In this document: one piece after another, positions 26,207 through 33,825 of the stretch | Layout of the letters: the number at the start of each line of letters is the position of its first letter | Numbering within the stretch: the stretch's first letter is position 1 | Assembly (NCBI RefSeq): GCF_003634935.1 | Contig: NZ_RBXO01000001.1 | Span: 4,985,501 to 5,049,500, forward strand | Source of the DNA: Saccharothrix australiensis | GTDB lineage: Bacteria; Actinomycetota; Actinomycetes; Mycobacteriales; Pseudonocardiaceae | DNA: 64,000 bases | Reading direction: 5' to 3' | Notes under the pieces: generated by a model | The model's input: only the letters and a program-made list of their open reading frames with translations | Database searches by the model: none | Told to the model about the DNA's origin: nothing | Made by a program: the position numbers and the translations under genes

Positions 26207-28488
26207 CGCCCGCTCCCCGCGGTCGCCCCCGCCGTCTCCCCGTCCGCGCCGATCGCGCGGTTCCACGCCACGTGGGTGACCTCCTCGACGGTGATGTCGG
26301 CCAGCTCGGCGAGCGCGCGGTAGGGCTCGCTCGCGGTGACCTCCGCCAGCACCTGCGGACGCCACCAGTAACCGATCCCCAGGTAGGTCCCCGGCCGTTG
26401 CAGCGAGCGGTTCAGGTCGGCGTAGCCGAACCCGTGGCGACCGCGGATGTCCTTGGCGTAGGCGGCGAACGCGGTCTCGAACTCCTCGGCCGACGCCGTC
26501 GCCCGGAACGTCATGACGGTCATCAGCGGTGTGTCGAACTCGCCGCGCTCGCCGGCGGTCTCGCCGGCGTTGACGCGGAACAGGTTCTTGCACAGGTCGA
26601 TCTCGGCGCCCTCCAACATCGACCGCATGGTGGCCTGGTGCGCGCGGAACTCCTCGCTCGCCGTGACCTTCCGGAACGCCTCCTGGCTCAGCCACCAGCC
26701 GAAGTTCACGTACACCGAAGGGTTGTCCACCAGCCGCACCGCCTGGTGGGAGCCGAAGCCCTCCTGCGCGCGCATGTACTCGACGTGCTCCAGGAAGAAC
26801 TTCTCGAACTCCTCCGGGTCGCCCGAGGTCCGGAAGCGGGTGACCACGGCGATCAGGTTGCTCAGGTCCGGGGTGTCGTCCGTCATGGCTGGGTTCCCTC
26901 CTGTTGTCTGCTTCCCGGTCAGTTCCCGGCGGGTGATCAGCTCGGCGAGCAGGTCGCGGCGCCGCACCTTGCCGTTGGGCGAGCGCGGCAGCGCCGTGAC
27001 CAGTTCCAGGTGGCGCACCCGCTGGTAGTAGGGCACGCGCGCGGCGACGAAGGCGGTGATGTCGGCGGCCAGACCCGGCTCGCGGCGGCGGTCCTCGGCG
27101 ACGGCGGCGAACGCGGTGACCACGTGTCCGCTCAGCGGGTCCGGGTAGCCGACGACCGCGCTCTCCAGGACGGCCGGGTGCCGCTCCAGCACCGCTTCGA
27201 CCTCCGACGGTGAGACAAGGTAGTTGTCGGTCTTGAAGAAGTCCTTGAGCCGGTCGACCAGGTGCAGCACGCCGTCGTCGTCCTCGTAGCCGACGTCCCC
27301 GGTGGCCAGCCAGCCCTCGGCGTCGATGCCGCTGGGTTCGGCGGGGTCGAGGTAGCCGCGCATCACCTGGGGCCCGCGGACGTGCACCTCCCCGCGCCTG
27401 CCCGGCGGCAGGGCACGCCCGGTGGCCAGGTCGACGATCCGGCACTCGGTGCCCGCCACCACCGGCCCGACCGTGCCCGGCCGCGGGTCGTCCGGTCCCG
27501 CCGAGTGCGTCAGCGGCGACGTCTCGGCCAGGCCGTAGCCCTGGAACACCGGGATGCCGAACCGGGCGGAGAGCCGTTCGGCCACCGGTGCGGCGAGCGC
27601 GGTGCCGCCCGAGGCGATCATCCGGACGGTGTCCAGGCGCAGCCCGCCCAGCGCGGGATCGGTGTCCAGCCGGTTGAGCCGCATGGGGATCGTGTAGAGG
27701 TGCGTCGCTCGGGAGTCGTTGGCCAGGGCGAACGCCTCGGCCTGGTCCGCCGCGGCGCAGGGCACCTGGAGGGCCTGTGCGCGCACGGCCGAGTTGAGGT
27801 GCATGACGTGGTACTTCGGCAGGTGGTTGAGCACCACCGAGTCGGGGCCGAGCCGGTGCGCCCGCACCACCTGCTCGGCGTTGGCCACGAGGTTGCGGTG
27901 GGTGAGCAGCACCCCGCGGGGCGCGCCGGTGGTGCCGCTGGTGAACTGGAGGCAGGCCACGTCGGACGGGTCGGTCGCCGGCCGGGCCATCCGGTTGCCG
28001 CGCACCTCGTAGGCCGCGCTCAGGTCGTCGATCGTGCGGATGTCGTTGGCGTCCTCGCGCGGGCCGGGACCGACCAGCACGGCCTCCGCGAGGTCCGGCA
28101 GCCGGTGCCGGATGCGGCGCAGGTGCGCGAACAGCTCGGTGGTGACGAACGCGAGCCGGGCCCGCGAGGTCAGCAGCAGGTGCTCCAGCGCGTGCTCGGG
28201 CAGCAGCGGGTTGATCGGCGCGACCACGTTGCCGCTGCGGATCGTGCCGTAGAAGCCCGTGACGAAGTCCGGGTGCAGCGGCGAGGCCAGCGCGACCACG
28301 CACCGCTGCTCGCCGAGCAGCCCGCGCAACGCCGCCGCGCACGACGTCGCCGCGTCGTCGAGGTCGGCGAAGGTGAGGTCGCCGTAGGACGCGCGGACGC
28401 CGGTCCGCTTGGGCCCGCTCGCGGCCGCGGCCCCGAGCAGCCCGTCGACCGTCGTGTCCGGGAAGAAGTCGGGGCGCGCCTCAGCCAC
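26203..28488 (-). CDS. Acyl-CoA ligase (ANL) fused in frame to two ABM domains
   Basis: One open frame of 761 residues. Residues 1 to about 530 form an ANL enzyme: LQFTSGTTGAPRG (phosphate binding), GYGLAETSP, TGDVGYEDDDG and the catalytic lysine region PRSPNGKVRRR. Then, with no stop, residues about 536 to 761 hold two copies of an antibiotic-biosynthesis-monooxygenase-like fold (each with FGSHQAVRLV/FGYADLNRSL and a W-rich strand). A good GGAGGG site 9 bases before an internal ATG (MTDDTPD, near 26885) could also give the ABM part alone. Ligases of this kind (MtmL, ChdL, SsfL-type) are conserved in aureolic-acid and tetracycline clusters. ABM domains oxidise aromatic rings or help cyclise them. 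Confidence 0.72.
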   Translation of the reverse strand: MAEARPDFFPDTTVDGLLGAAAASGPKRTGVRASYGDLTFADLDDAATSCAAALRGLLGEQRCVVALASPLHPDFVTGFYGTIRSGNVVAPINPLLPEHALEHLLLTSRARLAFVTTELFAHLRRIRHRLPDLAEAVLVGPGPREDANDIRTIDDLSAAYEVRGNRMARPATDPSDVACLQFTSGTTGAPRGVLLTHRNLVANAEQVVRAHRLGPDSVVLNHLPKYHVMHLNSAVRAQALQVPCAAADQAEAFALANDSRATHLYTIPMRLNRLDTDPALGGLRLDTVRMIASGGTALAAPVAERLSARFGIPVFQGYGLAETSPLTHSAGPDDPRPGTVGPVVAGTECRIVDLATGRALPPGRRGEVHVRGPQVMRGYLDPAEPSGIDAEGWLATGDVGYEDDDGVLHLVDRLKDFFKTDNYLVSPSEVEAVLERHPAVLESAVVGYPDPLSGHVVTAFAAVAEDRRREPGLAADITAFVAARVPYYQRVRHLELVTALPRSPNGKVRRRDLLAELITRRELTGKQTTGGNPAMTDDTPDLSNLIAVVTRFRTSGDPEEFEKFFLEHVEYMRAQEGFGSHQAVRLVDNPSVYVNFGWWLSQEAFRKVTASEEFRAHQATMRSMLEGAEIDLCKNLFRVNAGETAGERGEFDTPLMTVMTFRATASAEEFETAFAAYAKDIRGRHGFGYADLNRSLQRPGTYLGIGYWWRPQVLAEVTASEPYRALAELADITVEEVTHVAWNRAIGADGETAGATAGSGR

Positions 28489-29428
28489 GGCGTCGCTCCT
28501 CGGCGAACGCCCGCGCGTGCTTGAGCGTGGTCGTGCTGTTGGCGCGCAAGGACTTCTCCACGAGTTCGCGCGCGTCGGCGACCGTGCTCGACGCGCCGAG
28601 CACGCGGGGAACGGCCGCCGGTTCGAGGACCACGGTGTGCTCGGCGGTCGCGGTGACCGCACCGTCCACTCCGGACAGCGTCCAGGAGCCGGTGTGCGCG
28701 GCCATCAACGCGGGCACCGCGGTCTGCTTGTAGACGATCCGGTTCGGGGGGAAGCACACGCGCACCGACTCGGTCGTGTGCACCGCGCCGCCCGCGGCCA
28801 CGGTGTCCATGGCCATCACCTGGATGCCGGCCACCTCCTCGGTCAGGTCGAGCCGCGCCACGTGCGGCAGCCGCTCGGGCCAGCGCGCGGCGTCGGCGAG
28901 GAAGTCGTAGACGTCGACGAGGTTCCCGGCGATGGAGACCGAATCGCGGAACGCGAGGGTGAGCGCGTCCCGGTCGGGCGCTTCCGCCGCGGTCTTGAGC
29001 TTCTCCAGCTCGGCCCGGCTGTTGCGGTCCACCGCCTCGCGTATCCACCGCACGCCGGCGGGGTCGTCGTCCAGCGCCCGGAACTCGTGCTTGAGCGCGA
29101 CCAGGGTCTTCTCCGCCGAGAGGGGGGTCATGACCCACTCGCCGCCCATCTCCGCCACCGGCGGCTGCGACACCTCCTGGCGGAACCGCACGCACAGGCC
29201 CTCGGGGTCCAGCACCCTCGCGGACGTCCAGGTCTTCACCTCGCCGTTGGCCAGGGCCCACAGGCGGATGCGCTCCGTCCCGCCGCCGGACTCCAACCGC
29301 TCGGCGTGCACGGTCGGCGGGAAGGTCCAGGGCCACCGGGTGACGTCGGCCGCGATGTCGTAGACGGCACGCGCGGGTGCCGCCACCAGGATCTGGTGCT
29401 CGTCGTAGTGCGCTGCGGGCTCGGCCAC
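28481..29428 (-). CDS. Didomain aromatase/cyclase
   Basis: The 315-residue protein consists of two START/Bet v1-like domains (about 8 to 150 and 170 to 300), each starting with an AAPARAVYDIAAD- or SIAGNLVDVYDFLAD-type segment followed by W..R. This is the layout of MtmQ, OxyK and related reducing aromatase/cyclases, which close and aromatise the first ring after C9 reduction. It is second in the ketoreductase operon. The GTG start at 29428 follows GGAAGGGAG; its stop region overlaps the ligase start. Confidence 0.85.
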   Translation of the reverse strand: MAEPAAHYDEHQILVAAPARAVYDIAADVTRWPWTFPPTVHAERLESGGGTERIRLWALANGEVKTWTSARVLDPEGLCVRFRQEVSQPPVAEMGGEWVMTPLSAEKTLVALKHEFRALDDDPAGVRWIREAVDRNSRAELEKLKTAAEAPDRDALTLAFRDSVSIAGNLVDVYDFLADAARWPERLPHVARLDLTEEVAGIQVMAMDTVAAGGAVHTTESVRVCFPPNRIVYKQTAVPALMAAHTGSWTLSGVDGAVTATAEHTVVLEPAAVPRVLGASSTVADARELVEKSLRANSTTTLKHARAFAEERRRG

Positions 29429-29445
29429 GGCGCGCTCCCTTCCGA

Positions 29446-30228
29446 TCAGTAGTTGCCGAGTCCGCCGCAGACGTTGATGGCCTGGGCGGTCACCGGCGCC
29501 GCGGCCGGCGAGACGAGGTAGGAGACCAGTCCGGCGACCTCCTCGGGCGTGGTGTAGCGGCCGAGCGGGATCTTGGCCTCGAACCGCTGGAGCACCTCGT
29601 CCTCGGAGATGCCCCAGTGCGCGGCGTAGCCCTGCCGGACCCGCTGTGCCATCGGGGTCTCCACGTAGCCGGGGCAGACGGCGTTGACGGTGATGCCCGT
29701 CTTGGCCAGTTCGAGGCCGAGCGCCTTGGTGAAGCCGACGACGCCGTGCTTCGACGCCGAGTACGGCGCGCCCAGCGCGACGCCCTGCTTGCCACCGGTG
29801 GACGCGATGTTGATGATCCGCCCGCTCGGCCTGCCGCGCATCCCACCCGTGGTGAGCACCGCCTTGGTCATGTGGAAGACGCTGTGCAGGTTGGTCTCCA
29901 CGACGTCGAACCACAGTTCGTCGGGTATCTCGGCGGTCACCCCTCCCCCGCTGCGGCCGGCGTTGTTCACCAGCACGTCGACCGGGCCGTAGCGCGCGAC
30001 GGCGGACGCCACGAAGGAGGACACCGACGCGGGCGAGCGGACGTCGCACGGCGAACCGTCCGCTTCGTACCCGCGTTCGCGCAGTTGCTCCACGGTGGCG
30101 GCGAGGGTGTCCTCGCCGCGCGAGCAGACGTAGACGGCGTAGCCGAGGCGCGCGAGCTCCTCGGTGACCGCGAACCCGATTCCCCGGGTCGCCCCGGTGA
30201 CCACGGCGACCCCGCGAGCTGCTGGCAC
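29446..30228 (-). CDS. Polyketide C9-type ketoreductase
   Basis: A 260-residue SDR close in length to ActIII. It has the cofactor motif TGATRGIGFAVTEELA, NNAGRSGGG, the catalytic Ser in NIASTGG and YSASKHGV (Tyr-x3-Lys). It reduces the C9 ketone of the nascent poly-beta-ketone, setting up the first cyclisation by the didomain enzyme that follows. The GTG start at 30228 follows GAGAGGAGGG. It is the first gene of the minus-strand operon, and SARP-type repeats lie upstream. Confidence 0.9.
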   Translation of the reverse strand: MPAARGVAVVTGATRGIGFAVTEELARLGYAVYVCSRGEDTLAATVEQLRERGYEADGSPCDVRSPASVSSFVASAVARYGPVDVLVNNAGRSGGGVTAEIPDELWFDVVETNLHSVFHMTKAVLTTGGMRGRPSGRIINIASTGGKQGVALGAPYSASKHGVVGFTKALGLELAKTGITVNAVCPGYVETPMAQRVRQGYAAHWGISEDEVLQRFEAKIPLGRYTTPEEVAGLVSYLVSPAAAPVTAQAINVCGGLGNY

Positions 30229-30278
30229 GGGTCCCTCCTCTCCCGACCGGTGTCCTTCTCCGCTGGTTCCCCGGCAGC

Positions 30279-30296
30279 GTCGCGACGGCGGCTCGA
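30279..30296 (-). promoter_or_regulatory. Candidate SARP box upstream of the ketoreductase operon
   Basis: Read on the minus strand, TCGAGCC (30296-30290) is followed, after four bases, by TCGCGAC (30285-30279), an 11-bp spacing. The first heptamer fits the TCGAGnn consensus of ActII-ORF4/DnrI-type SARPs; the second is degenerate. It lies about 50 bp from the gene start. Confidence 0.45.
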
Positions 30297-30342
30297 ACCC
30301 CACTGGAGCGGCGGTGGACGGCCCGCGGTGTTCCACCGGTGT

Positions 30343-30360
30343 TCGAGCCCTGGTCGAGCA
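30343..30360 (+). promoter_or_regulatory. Candidate SARP box upstream of the NTF2/P450/GT operon
   Basis: TCGAGCC (30343-30349) and TCGAGCA (30354-30360) are direct heptamer repeats with four bases between them, giving the 11-bp period of SARP binding sites. A CAGGCT hexamer begins 8 bases after the second repeat, the spacing to a -10 box seen in SARP-dependent promoters. This would put the transcript start about 70 bp before the ATG. Confidence 0.6.
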
Positions 30361-30447
30361 GTGGCGGACAGGCTCGGCCGGGCCGTGCGGACGGCCCCGA
30401 CGAGCCGACCGCACCGCGTCCGCCGATCGGCCAGGAGAGGAACCCCC

Positions 30448-30888
30448 ATGACGTCGTCCGTGTCCACCGAACCCGGCACCGCCGAGCTGTACCACCGGGT
30501 GCAGCAGTTCTACGCCCGCCAGATGCAGTTGCTCGACGACGGCGCGGTGGCCGAGTGGGCGGCCACCTTCACCGCCGACGGCTCGTTCGCCGCGAACGCC
30601 CGGCCGGAGCCGGTCGTCGGCCGCGCGGCGATCGAGGCGGGCGCCCTGGCCGCCGCGCGACAGCTCGCGAGCGAGGGGATCGTCCGCCGGCACTGGCTCG
30701 GGATGCTCTCGGTGGAGCAGTTGCCCGGCGGGCGGGTGCGGGCCCGCTGCTACGCCCTGGTGATCTCCACGCCCAAGGGCGGGCAGGCGGGCGTGCACGT
30801 CAGCACGGTCTGCGAGGACGTCCTGGTGCCCGACGGCGGGTCGTTCGCCGTGCAGGAGCGCCGGGTCACCCGCGACGACCTGTCGTGA
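30448..30888 (+). CDS. NTF2-like (SnoaL-type) protein
   Basis: The 146-residue protein has the NTF2-fold pattern (VQQFYARQMQLLDDGAVAEWAATF, FAANA, then VGRAAIEAG) seen in SnoaL-like polyketide cyclases and hydroxylase-associated proteins. Members of this superfamily close rings by aldol chemistry or act as cofactor-free oxygenases in aromatic polyketide pathways. It is the first gene of a plus-strand operon with the P450 and GT-like genes, downstream of the SARP box. CAGGAGAGG precedes the ATG. The reaction is not assigned. Confidence 0.72.
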   Translation: MTSSVSTEPGTAELYHRVQQFYARQMQLLDDGAVAEWAATFTADGSFAANARPEPVVGRAAIEAGALAAARQLASEGIVRRHWLGMLSVEQLPGGRVRARCYALVISTPKGGQAGVHVSTVCEDVLVPDGGSFAVQERRVTRDDLS

Positions 30889-30897
30889 GGGGACGCC

Positions 30898-32046
30898 ATG
30901 ACATCCGTGATACCCCTCGCCGAGAGCCCGGTGTGCGCGGCCGACCCCTACCCCCGGCTGGCGCGGCTGCGCGAGCTGGGTCCGGCGGTGCGCGTGCAGA
31001 CCGCGTTCATGGGCGAGGTGTGGCTGGTCACCGGGTACGACCTCGCGCGCGAGCTGCTCGCCGACCCGCGGTTCAGCCGCCGGGGCCCGGAGGAGAACGC
31101 GGTCGCGGCCGTGGACTCGGACCCGCCCGACCACACCCGCATCCGCAAGCTGGTCGGCAAGGCGTTCACCCACCGCCGGATCCAGTCGCTGGAGCCGTGG
31201 TTGCGCGCGCTCGTCGACGACATGCTCGACGAGCTGCCGACCACCGGCGTCGTCGACCTGCTCGACCGGTTCGCCTACCCCCTGCCGATAGCGGTGATCT
31301 CCGAGCTGCTCGGCGCGCCCGCCGCCGACCGCGTGGACATCCGGCGGCGCACCGAGAAGATCCTCGCCGGCGAGGTCGCCGAGAACCGCGAGGAGGTCTA
31401 CGCGCGCACGAAGGAGTACGTCGTCGGCCTGATCGCGGCCAAGCGGGCCGAGCCGGGCGACGACCTGATGAGCGCGTTGATCGCCGCGCGCGACGGCGAC
31501 AGCCGGCTGTCCGAGCCGGAACTGGTGGAGCTGGGCATCGCGCTCATCGCCGCCGGTTACGCCACGACGACCAACCTCGTCGGTAACGGCGTGCACGCCC
31601 TGCTCACGCACCCGGACCAGCTGGCGCTGCTGCGGGCGCGGCCGGAGCTGATCGAACCCGCCGTCGAGGAGTTCCTCCGGTTCGAGAGCTCCTTCAGCGC
31701 CGCGGGGCAGATCGCGCGCGAGGACGTCGGCGTCGGCGACCTGACCATCCGGGCGGGCGAGGTCGTGCTGATCTCCTTCTGCGGAGCCAACCGCGACCCC
31801 CGCCGGTTCCCCGAACCGGACCGGCTCGACATCACGCGCTCACCGAACCCGCACCTGGCGTTCTCCCACGGCATCCACCACTGCCTGGGCGCGCCGCTGG
31901 CCCGGCTGGAGGCGCGGGTCGCGATCGACGCGCTCGTGCGCAGGTTCCCCGACCTGCGCCTCGCCGGGCCGGTGCGGTGGCGGGAGAACATCATGCGCGG
32001 CCTGCACGAGCTGCCGGTGGCGCTCGCCCCCGAGGGGGACCGGTGA
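30898..32046 (+). CDS. Cytochrome P450 (class I, soluble)
   Basis: A 382-residue P450 with all hallmarks: the I-helix AAGYATTTN (oxygen activation), ExxR in EEFLR, and the heme-binding FSHGIHHCLGAPLAR with the Cys ligand near residue 330. It lacks a fused reductase and needs a ferredoxin partner encoded elsewhere. Typical roles in aromatic polyketide clusters are late hydroxylation, epoxidation or C-C coupling. It follows the NTF2-like gene by 9 bp in a plus-strand operon. Confidence 0.9.
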   Translation: MTSVIPLAESPVCAADPYPRLARLRELGPAVRVQTAFMGEVWLVTGYDLARELLADPRFSRRGPEENAVAAVDSDPPDHTRIRKLVGKAFTHRRIQSLEPWLRALVDDMLDELPTTGVVDLLDRFAYPLPIAVISELLGAPAADRVDIRRRTEKILAGEVAENREEVYARTKEYVVGLIAAKRAEPGDDLMSALIAARDGDSRLSEPELVELGIALIAAGYATTTNLVGNGVHALLTHPDQLALLRARPELIEPAVEEFLRFESSFSAAGQIAREDVGVGDLTIRAGEVVLISFCGANRDPRRFPEPDRLDITRSPNPHLAFSHGIHHCLGAPLARLEARVAIDALVRRFPDLRLAGPVRWRENIMRGLHELPVALAPEGDR

Positions 32047-32080
32047 CCGGCGGGAGCACCGGGGCCGCCGGGCGGGCGGG

Positions 32081-32397
32081 ATGAGGGTCCTCGGGACGGG
32101 GATCCCGCACGCCCACCGCATCCCGCCGCAACCGCTCGGCGACGCGCGCGGGAGGTTCCGGGAGGTGCGGCGCGGCAGCGAGCCGGTCGCGGCGCTCGGC
32201 CGCCCGTCCACCGCCGGGGTCGACCCGGACCCGGTCACCCCGTGGCTGTCCACCGAGCCGCCGCCGTGCTCGGCGGAGGGCGTCGTCGCACCCGGCCCGG
32301 CCGAGGCCGCCTCGCGCGGGCTGCCACCGGGGCCCGCCGGGTTCCCCGCCCGCCACGCGAACCCGCGCCAGGCGCAACCACTTCCCAGGGAGGTACC
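32081..32397 (+). pseudogene. Possible remnant of a deoxysugar 3,5-epimerase gene
   Basis: A plus-strand frame begins MRVLGTGIPHAHRIPPQPLG and continues DARGRFREV, which recalls the N-terminus of RmlC-type dTDP-4-keto-6-deoxyhexose epimerases (IPGA...P....DDRG.F.E). After about 40 residues the similarity is lost, the catalytic His/Tyr region is absent and the frame becomes Pro-rich. The evidence is only this short match, so this could also be plain non-coding sequence between the P450 and the next gene. Confidence 0.3.
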
Positions 32398-33687
32398 GTG
32401 AAACTGCTGTTCTTCAGCCTGTCGGCGGCGGCGTCCGGCGAGACGTTCATCGGGCTCTCGCTCGCCGAGCAGCTGCGCCGCGCCGGCGTGGAGAGCCACT
32501 TCGTGCACCCGCCGGTGACGTCCGGCGCGGTCGAGCACTTCGGGTTCGACCACACCGTCGTCGACTACGCGGACTGCCCGAAGGGCCCGTCCGCCCGCGC
32601 GTTCGTGGACGAGCTGGTGGCATCGGTCGCCCCGGACGCGATCGTGCTGTGCGACTACAACGTGTTCATCCGCAACGTCCGCTTCCACTTCCAGCTCGAC
32701 CCGGTGTTCATCGACGACTACGGGCTGCCGGTGCTGCCGGTCGACCTCATGGAGTGGGAGGACACCGACTTCGAGATCGACCTGTGCGGCGCTCCCCCGC
32801 TGCCCGTGGACCGGGGCATCCTGGCCTACCCCGCGCACCTGCGCCCGGTTCCCCCGCTGCACCTCGACCGGGGCGGCAGCACGCGTGCGCTGCCGTACCG
32901 GGTGGTCGCGCCCGAGTCGGTCGACCCGGCGACGTCGGCGCGGATCCGCGCGGACCTCGGGCTGGGCGGGCGGGACCGGCTGGTGATGCTGCCGGTGTCG
33001 GCCTGGCAGCGCCCGCCCGGTGGGCGCGGGCTGTGGAGCGACATGATGACCACCCTGACCGACCACGTGCCGGACCTGGTGGTGCGCTACCTCGGCCGGC
33101 TGCCGGAGCACGTGCACTTCCTGGTGATCGGCCAGGCCCCGCCGGCGTTCGACCGGCTGCCCGCGGGCCGCCTGCACGTCCGGCCGCCGTGCGCGATCGA
33201 CCGCTACACCGAGTACCTGGGCGCGTCCGACGCGGTGGTGCTGCTGAGCCCGCCGAGCGTCACCGGCGCCCGCGCGGTGCTGATGGACAAGCCGGTGCTG
33301 ATCATGCAGAACCGGTTCCCGGTGCGGGACGGGGCCGAACTCGCCGCCGTGGCGGCCGAGGTCGACCTGACCCCGTTCGTGCGCGACTGGCTGGCCGCCA
33401 CGGGACCGATCGACCGCTTCCGCATGTGGCCCAAGGGTTCCTTCCGCGCGCTCGACGCCGTGTTCACCGCGAACGACTACACCAACGCGCTGATCACGAC
33501 CGAGCTGCTCGACGAGACGGGCACGGTCCGCGCCCTGCACGACCTCGTGGCCGGCCCGGACGACCCGTCCGGCGCGGCCGAGCGGCTGGCGAAGTCGCGG
33601 GCGCGGTACCTCGAAGCCGTGGCGGCGCTGCCGGACGCGGTGGAGGTGATCCGGGAGGCCGTCGGCCGAGGGCCGGCACGGCGCTGA
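32398..33687 (+). CDS. Putative GT-B-fold protein (glycosyltransferase-like, unassigned)
   Basis: A 429-residue soluble protein. It starts MKLLFFSLSAAASGETFIGLSLAEQL, like the first Rossmann half of GT-B glycosyltransferases, and the second half has a second Rossmann-like unit (LVMLPVSAWQRPPGG then VHFLVIGQAPPAF) and an acceptor/donor-like LLSPPSVTGARAVLMDKPV stretch. The usual nucleotide-sugar HCG or PSPG signature is not evident, so activity as a sugar transferase is not certain. It could be the missing glycosyltransferase for a sugar methylated by the MycE-like enzymes. The GTG start follows GGGAGGTACC. Confidence 0.5.
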   Translation: MKLLFFSLSAAASGETFIGLSLAEQLRRAGVESHFVHPPVTSGAVEHFGFDHTVVDYADCPKGPSARAFVDELVASVAPDAIVLCDYNVFIRNVRFHFQLDPVFIDDYGLPVLPVDLMEWEDTDFEIDLCGAPPLPVDRGILAYPAHLRPVPPLHLDRGGSTRALPYRVVAPESVDPATSARIRADLGLGGRDRLVMLPVSAWQRPPGGRGLWSDMMTTLTDHVPDLVVRYLGRLPEHVHFLVIGQAPPAFDRLPAGRLHVRPPCAIDRYTEYLGASDAVVLLSPPSVTGARAVLMDKPVLIMQNRFPVRDGAELAAVAAEVDLTPFVRDWLAATGPIDRFRMWPKGSFRALDAVFTANDYTNALITTELLDETGTVRALHDLVAGPDDPSGAAERLAKSRARYLEAVAALPDAVEVIREAVGRGPARR

Positions 33688-33704
33688 CAGCGGGCCGCCG
33701 ACAG

Positions 33705-33766
33705 CGGGCCGGTGGCCCCGGTCGCGGGTGGTGGGGGGCCCACCCGCGACCGGGGCCACCGGCCCG
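33705..33766. terminator. Bidirectional hairpin terminator between convergent operons
   Basis: A perfect 27-bp stem (33705-33731 and 33740-33766) with an 8-base loop lies between the convergent GT-like gene and the FAD monooxygenase gene. The stem is almost pure GC, has no T-run and is symmetric, so it can stop transcription from both sides. Confidence 0.85.
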
Positions 33767-33793
33767 TCCGCCGTCCGCCGTCCGCAGTCCGCC

Positions 33794-33825
33794 GGTCGTC
33801 GGTCGTCGGTCGTCGGTCGTCGGTC
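33794..33825. repeat. Heptamer tandem repeat
   Basis: The unit GGTCGTC is repeated four times followed by GGTC, ending one base before the FAD monooxygenase stop codon. A CCGTCCG-type repeat precedes it. Such slippage-prone repeats are likely length-polymorphic and have no clear function. Confidence 0.8.

Noticed and set aside
25445-28342. A 965-residue minus-strand frame spanning the ligase
   Set aside because: Only its last 250 residues are the FabL-like gene; the rest is a shifted reading of the ligase and ABM region.
33794-33825. Repeat array as a CRISPR
   Set aside because: The unit is only 7 bases, directly tandem, with no spacers.
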